A stretch of DNA of 64,000 bases, taken from NCBI RefSeq assembly GCF_029714425.1, contig NZ_CP121668.1, positions 7,461,501 through 7,525,500 of the forward strand, written 5' to 3'. Source of the DNA: Bradyrhizobium sp. CB2312. Lineage in GTDB: Bacteria; Pseudomonadota; Alphaproteobacteria; Rhizobiales; Xanthobacteraceae. The position numbers and the translations under genes were made by a program. Of this stretch, positions 59,981-64,000 are shown piece after piece. Each line of letters opens with the position of its first letter. Position 1 is the first letter of the stretch. The notes under the pieces are model-generated. The model ran no database searches. It was not told where the DNA came from and worked only from the letters and a program-made list of their open reading frames with translations.

Positions 59981-60958
59981 ATGAGCGCCAAAGAATTTTC
60001 TTATAATGGCCCTGGCCATCCGGCGGCCCAGCTCCGGCATCTGACGATCCGGCAGCTTCGCTCGCTCGCGGCGCTCTCGGCCAAGGGCAGCGTGACGGCG
60101 GCATCAAGCCAGCTCGGCCTGACCCAGCCGGCCGTGACCCAGCAGCTGCGGCAGCTTCAGGACCTTGCGGGGTTGCCGCTGGTGCAGCGGACTGGCGACG
60201 GCATGCTGCTGACGGAGGCCGGCCGGGAAGTGCTGGCGCTCGCCGAGCGCGTCGAGGCCGCGATCATGGACTGCCAGGGCGCGCTCGACCTGCTGGCCGG
60301 CCGCACCGGCGGCACCGTCCATCTCGGCGCCGTCTCGACGGCGAAATATTTCGTACCGCATGCGATCGCGGCGTTCTCCAAGCGCTATCCGAAGATCGAG
60401 ATCAAGCTCACCATCGGCAATCGCGAGGATATCCGCGAGGCCATGCACGGCTACGACCTCGATTTCGCGGTGATGGGTCGGCCACCGGCCGACGTCAGCG
60501 TCGACGTGCGTCAGCTCGGGCGCAATCCGCACATCATCGTCGCGCGCAAGGGGCACTGGCTGGAGAAGGATTCCGGCCTCAGCCTGACCGACCTCGTGCA
60601 CGAGACCTTCCTCACCCGCGAGCCGGGCTCCGGCACGCGCACGCTGATGGAGGGCATGTTTCAGAAGTCGGATCTCGAGCCGATCATCGGCATGGAGATG
60701 AGCAGCAACGAGACGATCAAGCAGGCCGTCATTGCCGGGCTCGGCATCGCCTTCATCTCGGCCCACACCGTGGCGCACGAGCTCGCCGAAGGCCGCCTCA
60801 TCGTGCTCGACGTCGCTGGTCTTCCGATCGTCCGGCAATGGTACGTGATCCGCCGCAGCGACAAGGTGCTGCTGCCGCCGGCGCAGGCGATGTTCGATTT
60901 TCTCGGCTCGGAAGGTTCGAACTATCTGCCCGACGTGCCCGAATTCGGCGGACGATAA
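59981..60958 (+). CDS. cbbR: CbbR, LysR-type regulator of CO2 fixation
   Basis: 325 residues. The N-terminal winged HTH (IRQLRSLAALSAKGSVTAAS, SQLGLTQPAVTQQLRQLQDL) is preceded by about 18 extra residues. The effector domain has AVSTAKYFVPHAIAAFSKRY and PGSGTRTLMEGMF. CbbR activates the cbb operon and responds to metabolites such as RuBP, phosphoenolpyruvate or NADPH in relatives. Divergent placement beside cbbF supports the assignment. Confidence 0.95.
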   Translation: MSAKEFSYNGPGHPAAQLRHLTIRQLRSLAALSAKGSVTAASSQLGLTQPAVTQQLRQLQDLAGLPLVQRTGDGMLLTEAGREVLALAERVEAAIMDCQGALDLLAGRTGGTVHLGAVSTAKYFVPHAIAAFSKRYPKIEIKLTIGNREDIREAMHGYDLDFAVMGRPPADVSVDVRQLGRNPHIIVARKGHWLEKDSGLSLTDLVHETFLTREPGSGTRTLMEGMFQKSDLEPIIGMEMSSNETIKQAVIAGLGIAFISAHTVAHELAEGRLIVLDVAGLPIVRQWYVIRRSDKVLLPPAQAMFDFLGSEGSNYLPDVPEFGGR

Positions 60959-60969
60959 TTCGCCGGCGC

Positions 60970-61062
60970 TCAGCTCATCAGCTTCATGGCGATGGTCGCC
61001 GCCAGCACGACGATGATCTGGAGCAGACGCTCCGTCGTGAAGATGCGGTTGAAGGTGGTCAT
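60970..61062 (-). CDS. possible 30-residue membrane peptide
   Basis: MTTFNRIFTTERLLQIIVVL continues into AATIAMKLMS and stop. It is a single amphipathic or membrane helix. The ribosome site is only GGGGGC, so expression is uncertain. It converges with cbbR 11 bp away. Confidence 0.4.
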   Translation of the reverse strand: MTTFNRIFTTERLLQIIVVLAATIAMKLMS

Positions 61063-61174
61063 CGCTTGCCCCCGGTCGATTTGAAGATGATCTCGGTCGG
61101 CCGTTGCTAGCACAGGCGGCCAGCGAGAGAACTCCGTAGTCGCCACGGGCCGCCCCCCTGACCGGACCGATCGC

Positions 61175-61191
61175 GCCGCGCCTGGCGCGGC
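61175..61191 (-). terminator. GC palindrome after the ENVRRYR copy 2 gene
   Basis: GCCGCGCC and GGCGCGGC flank a single T. It lies 7 bp after the stop of the minus-strand gene and may stop transcription, though no T tract follows. Confidence 0.4.
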
Positions 61192-61197
61192 TAACGA

Positions 61198-61407
61198 TCA
61201 GGCCGCAAGCGGAGCGGCGTAATCCACGCGCGTGGCAAAATAGGCTTCCAGCTCCGACAGCGCCCGCGCTTCCCAGTCCCGCGCCTGCTCCAGCAGCGAC
61301 CAGCTCTGGCCCGGGCGGAATGCAGCGGTCTGGCGATAGAGCGATGCGATGCCGCGATAGCGACGCACGTTCTCCAAAATGGCGTGACCGTTTATTTGGC
61401 CGTTCAT
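61198..61407 (-). CDS. small conserved protein of the ENVRRYR type, copy 2
   Basis: 69 residues: after MNGQINGHAI comes LENVRRYRGIASLYRQTAAF and RPGQSWSLLEQARDWEARAL, closely matching the protein at 48618. Two or three amphipathic helices are likely, and the protein is cytoplasmic. GAGGGAG lies before the ATG at 61405-61407. Function unknown. Confidence 0.75.
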   Translation of the reverse strand: MNGQINGHAILENVRRYRGIASLYRQTAAFRPGQSWSLLEQARDWEARALSELEAYFATRVDYAAPLAA

Positions 61408-61542
61408 CGAAAACTCCCTCGTCATTCCCGGGGGAGAAATTGCGGCCAAATCTTTTTCGAAAAGTTAGCGGCGCGCAGCAAGCTCGCGGATGGTTGCCGG
61501 ACTGTTGCGGCCGCGCAACGCGCGCGATCCGGCACCGCTGAT

Positions 61543-61962
61543 TTATTGCGAATTCGTTGCCGCGCTTTCGCCCGAGGGTTTTAGCCCGCCGCGGCTGATG
61601 ATCGCCATCGTCTCGCGGCAGAGATCGGCAAGGCCAATCAGGAGCACCGCGAGCAGGCAAAACAGGTTGATGGAATCCGCATTCGCGCTGGTCAGCGGCA
61701 TGAACTCGAAGAAGGGGGGTATGAACGCCCACCACACCAGCGGCACGGTGAGCAGCGCCGCGAACACCGCCGCCGGCGCGCCTGCGACGATGCCGAGCAC
61801 GAACAGGCTGGGCAAGAATGCCGCGAAATAGAGCTTTGCGCCGAGCGCGACGCAGATGCCTTGAATCGCAGCCGACGCTGCGACGACGCCGAATCCAAGC
61901 AGGAACGCCTGCCACGACCACGGCCGTACTCGCGGTACGCCAAACAGTCCCGCACGCCTCAT
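61543..61962 (-). CDS. DUF4118-like membrane protein
   Basis: 139 residues with three or four membrane helices (AFLLGFGVVAASAAIQGICVAL, YFAAFLPSLFVLGIVAGAPAAV, ALLTVPLVWWAFI, INLFCLLAVLLIGL). The FAAFLPSLFVLGIVAGAPAAVF stretch resembles the DUF4118/KdpD-type membrane sensor module. No kinase or other output domain follows, so this is a stand-alone sensor-like membrane segment. Function unknown. Confidence 0.72.
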   Translation of the reverse strand: MRRAGLFGVPRVRPWSWQAFLLGFGVVAASAAIQGICVALGAKLYFAAFLPSLFVLGIVAGAPAAVFAALLTVPLVWWAFIPPFFEFMPLTSANADSINLFCLLAVLLIGLADLCRETMAIISRGGLKPSGESAATNSQ

Positions 61963-62092
61963 CAGCCTCCCCCTGCCGCCCGTTAACCAAGGCCGCTTGC
62001 GACCAAAGTACTACAGCGCTGCGGAAATCGCGAGATGGAAATTCGGGCGCCGGCCGCAGCTTGGTAAACGCCCGCATCGCACAATCGCGGCC

Positions 62093-63286
62093 CTACTCGG
62101 TGGCGGCATAGAGCAGGCCCGCGACTGGCAAAGCAAGGCCAATGGCCGATGCGACCGTCCAGCCTCCTTGCGCGAAGGCCCAGGCGCCGACCGCCGAGCC
62201 GGCAGCGCCGGCGGCGAAGAACGTCGCCATGTAGAGGCCGTTGAGGCGGCTGCGGTGCTCGTGCCCGAGTACGAAGATGGCGCGAAAGCCGAGCACGACG
62301 TTGCCCTGCACGCCGATATCGATGGCGATCGCGGCCACGACGAGACAGGCGAGGTTCAGCATCGAGCCGGGCGCACCGAGATAGGTCACGAGGAAGCCGG
62401 CGGCGGCGAGCAGCATGGCGACCCGCGTCGCGATGCGGCTGTGGCCGCGATCGGCGAGCCGGCCCGCGATCGGAGCTGCGAACACGCCGGCGACACCGGC
62501 GAGCGCGAACAGTGCGATGCCGCGCTGGGTGAAGCCGAATTCGCTCGCGAGCTGGAGCGGTGCCACGGTCCAGAACAGCGTGAAGCAGCCGAACAGGCTC
62601 GCCTGGTACAGGGCACGGCGCCGGAGCAGCGGCGTGGTCAGGGCCAGATGCGGCATCGACAGCAGCAGCGTGCCGTAATGCATGCGCACGACTGGCTTCC
62701 GCTTCGGCAGCGTCATCCACAGCACCGCCGCGAGCACGATCATCAGCGCGGCCGAGCAGAAGAACACCGCATGCCATGAGTCGGCCGCGGTGACAAAGCT
62801 CGACACCGGCCGCGCCAGCATGATGCCGAGCATCAGGCCGGTCGAGACGTTGCCGACGACGCGGCCGCGGATGGCCTCCGGCGCCATATGCGCGGCATAG
62901 GGAATGATGATCTGGACCGCGACCGAGCCGAGGCCGATGAACAGCGCCGCGATGAGGAACGGCAACGCGTGGGTGGCGAACGCGGCGGCGAGCAGCGCGG
63001 CGGCGCCGAGCGTGATGACGGAGCAGATCAGCGTGCGGTTCTCGACGAGGTCGCCGAGCGGCACGATGAACAGCAGGCCGATGCCGTAGCCGATCTGCGT
63101 CATGGTGACGATCAGCCCCGCCGCCTCGTGCGACAGGCCGAGCGCGGCGCTGATCGGGGCGATCAGCGGCTGGGCGTAGTAGATGTTGGCGGCGACCATG
63201 CCACAGGAAGCGGCCAGCACGAAGGTCAGTCGCTGCGACACCGCATCCGGCCCGGGCGCAGTCTCGATCGTGGCATTCATCGTCAT
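62093..63286 (-). CDS. major facilitator superfamily transporter controlled by TetR
   Basis: 397 residues with about 12 membrane helices. MFS motif A-like IVPLGDLVENRTLI and a second copy PIAGRLADRGHSRIATR are present. The N-terminal helix VLAASCGMVAANIYYAQPLI resembles DHA1-type exporters. It lies 53 bp after the TetR gene, and an operator copy sits between them, so TetR-regulated export of a toxic compound is likely. The substrate is unknown. Confidence 0.88.
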   Translation of the reverse strand: MTMNATIETAPGPDAVSQRLTFVLAASCGMVAANIYYAQPLIAPISAALGLSHEAAGLIVTMTQIGYGIGLLFIVPLGDLVENRTLICSVITLGAAALLAAAFATHALPFLIAALFIGLGSVAVQIIIPYAAHMAPEAIRGRVVGNVSTGLMLGIMLARPVSSFVTAADSWHAVFFCSAALMIVLAAVLWMTLPKRKPVVRMHYGTLLLSMPHLALTTPLLRRRALYQASLFGCFTLFWTVAPLQLASEFGFTQRGIALFALAGVAGVFAAPIAGRLADRGHSRIATRVAMLLAAAGFLVTYLGAPGSMLNLACLVVAAIAIDIGVQGNVVLGFRAIFVLGHEHRSRLNGLYMATFFAAGAAGSAVGAWAFAQGGWTVASAIGLALPVAGLLYAATE

Positions 63287-63308
63287 TTCACGTGGCCTCC
63301 AAACAATC

Positions 63309-63324
63309 GGGAACGATCATTCCC
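63309..63324 (-). promoter_or_regulatory. TetR operator, copy 1 (upstream of the MFS gene)
   Basis: GGGAACGATCATTCCC, with GGGAA/TTCCC arms, lies 22 bp before the MFS ATG. With flanks (TCGGGAAC, TTCCCTAATA) it matches the copy at 63973 over more than 20 bp. Confidence 0.8.
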
Positions 63325-63339
63325 TAATAGGACATGAAT

Positions 63340-63960
63340 TCAGGCGAGCAGCTTCATCGCGATGCCGACGAGGCGCATGCCGTCGAGCGGCAGGCGCGCC
63401 TTGCCGACGACGCGCATGCCTTGCGTGATGCAGATCATCAGTCGCGCGGTGTCGTCCGCCTCGACATGGCCGGGAATCGAGCCGTCGGCCTGGCCCTCGC
63501 GGATCAGGCCGGCGATGAAGCTTTCATTGGTCTCGAGCTGGGCGCGAACGCGGGCGGCGACGGCGGAATCGACCGCCGACAGCTCGACCGCGCTGCCGAC
63601 CACGAGGCAGCCGCGCCGCCCCTCGATGCCTTGCGAATGCGCGACATAGGACAGCAGCACATTGCGCAGCCGCTCGCGGCCGTTGTCGGCGCGCGCCGCG
63701 GCGCTGCGGGTCTGCTCCTGGCGCAGCGCCGTGTAGCGCTCGAAGGCGGCGAGGAACACCGCATGCTTGTCGCGAAACGCCTTGTAGACGCTGCCGGTGG
63801 CGAGCCGCATTGCCGCGGTGAGGTCGCCGATCGAGGTAGCATGATAGCCGCGCTCCCGAAACACGCGCACGGCGCGGTCGAGCGCGGTATCCATGTCGAA
63901 CTCCCGGGGACGGCCGGGCGGACGGGCTGCGGGCTGGGATCGGCGGGCGGCTTTTTGCAT
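63340..63960 (-). CDS. TetR/AcrR-family repressor
   Basis: 206 residues. The N-terminal HTH domain is ALDRAVRVFRERGYHATSIG and DLTAAMRLATGSVYKAFRDK. The C-terminal ligand domain contains RRGCLVVGSAVELSAV. The short basic N-terminal arm (KAARRSQPAARPPGRPRE) may contact DNA. Palindromic operators before this gene and before the MFS gene indicate autorepression and control of the transporter. Confidence 0.92.
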   Translation of the reverse strand: MQKAARRSQPAARPPGRPREFDMDTALDRAVRVFRERGYHATSIGDLTAAMRLATGSVYKAFRDKHAVFLAAFERYTALRQEQTRSAAARADNGRERLRNVLLSYVAHSQGIEGRRGCLVVGSAVELSAVDSAVAARVRAQLETNESFIAGLIREGQADGSIPGHVEADDTARLMICITQGMRVVGKARLPLDGMRLVGIAMKLLA

Positions 63961-63972
63961 TGCGGGATAATA

Positions 63973-63988
63973 GGGAATGATTGTTCCC
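63973..63988 (-). promoter_or_regulatory. TetR operator, copy 2 (upstream of the tetR gene)
   Basis: GGGAATGATTGTTCCC. Its reverse complement differs from the copy at 63309 at one position in 16. It lies 12 bp before the tetR ATG. Confidence 0.8.
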
Positions 63989-64000
63989 GAATAAAGACAC

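Noticed and set aside
60104..62077. Minus-strand reading frame of 657 codons opposite cbbR and across two small genes
   Set aside because: It runs antisense to cbbR and overlaps better supported small genes in another frame.

Overview
The window looks like a chromosomal segment of a Bradyrhizobium-like alphaproteobacterium. The evidence is high GC, alphaproteobacterial gene content, a red-type (form IC) Calvin-cycle operon in the order cbbF-P-T-A-L-S-X-E with divergent cbbR, many GGAAC-N16-GGTT promoters of the EcfG general-stress type, and palindromic intergenic repeats between convergent genes. No rRNA, tRNA or CRISPR array was found. The species assignment is inference.

Region 1 (1-27 kb) is mostly housekeeping and catabolic: a partial CorA transporter, an L,D-transpeptidase lipoprotein with an IS1182-type element inserted at its stop codon, an extensin-like protein, an acyl-CoA ligase, an orphan TAXI receptor with a Sel1-like membrane protein, a DUF1499 protein, a metallo-hydrolase, glutaryl-CoA dehydrogenase, a RibB-type riboflavin enzyme, a Kef-type antiporter, an aminotransferase, a small XRE regulator, an aldo/keto reductase, PhoD, a nitronate monooxygenase, an SDR enzyme and an EmrAB efflux pair. 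Several intergenic gaps carry palindromic repeat elements.

Region 2 (27-36 kb and 43.5-46.6 kb) is a stress island of small, mostly uncharacterised proteins: PRC-barrel, DUF4142-type, DUF3147, ribbon-helix-helix, PAP2, a YghA-type dehydrogenase, a TPP-dependent oxidase-like enzyme, a histone-like DUF6496 protein and many hydrophilic or secreted peptides under 100 residues. Many have an EcfG-type promoter directly upstream. One divergent pair instead shares an alphaproteobacterial LexA box.

In the middle of that island (35.7-43.5 kb) is a 2097-residue soluble hybrid histidine kinase. It carries eleven perfectly phased 92-residue HAMP repeats like those of the fungal Nik1/Os-1 osmosensing kinases, then GAF, HisKA, HATPase and three receiver domains. 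Thirteen bases downstream lies a receiver-PAS-HWE kinase. The giant kinase also has an EcfG-type promoter, which suggests that the sensory pair belongs to, or feeds back on, the general stress response.

Region 3 (46.9-51 kb) has a DegP-type protease with a 15-bp hairpin directly before its start codon, and a PAS-GGDEF-EAL protein. Region 4 (51.1-61 kb) is the complete CO2-fixation operon with CbbR. Region 5 (61-64 kb) has small proteins and a TetR-MFS pair with two nearly identical operators.
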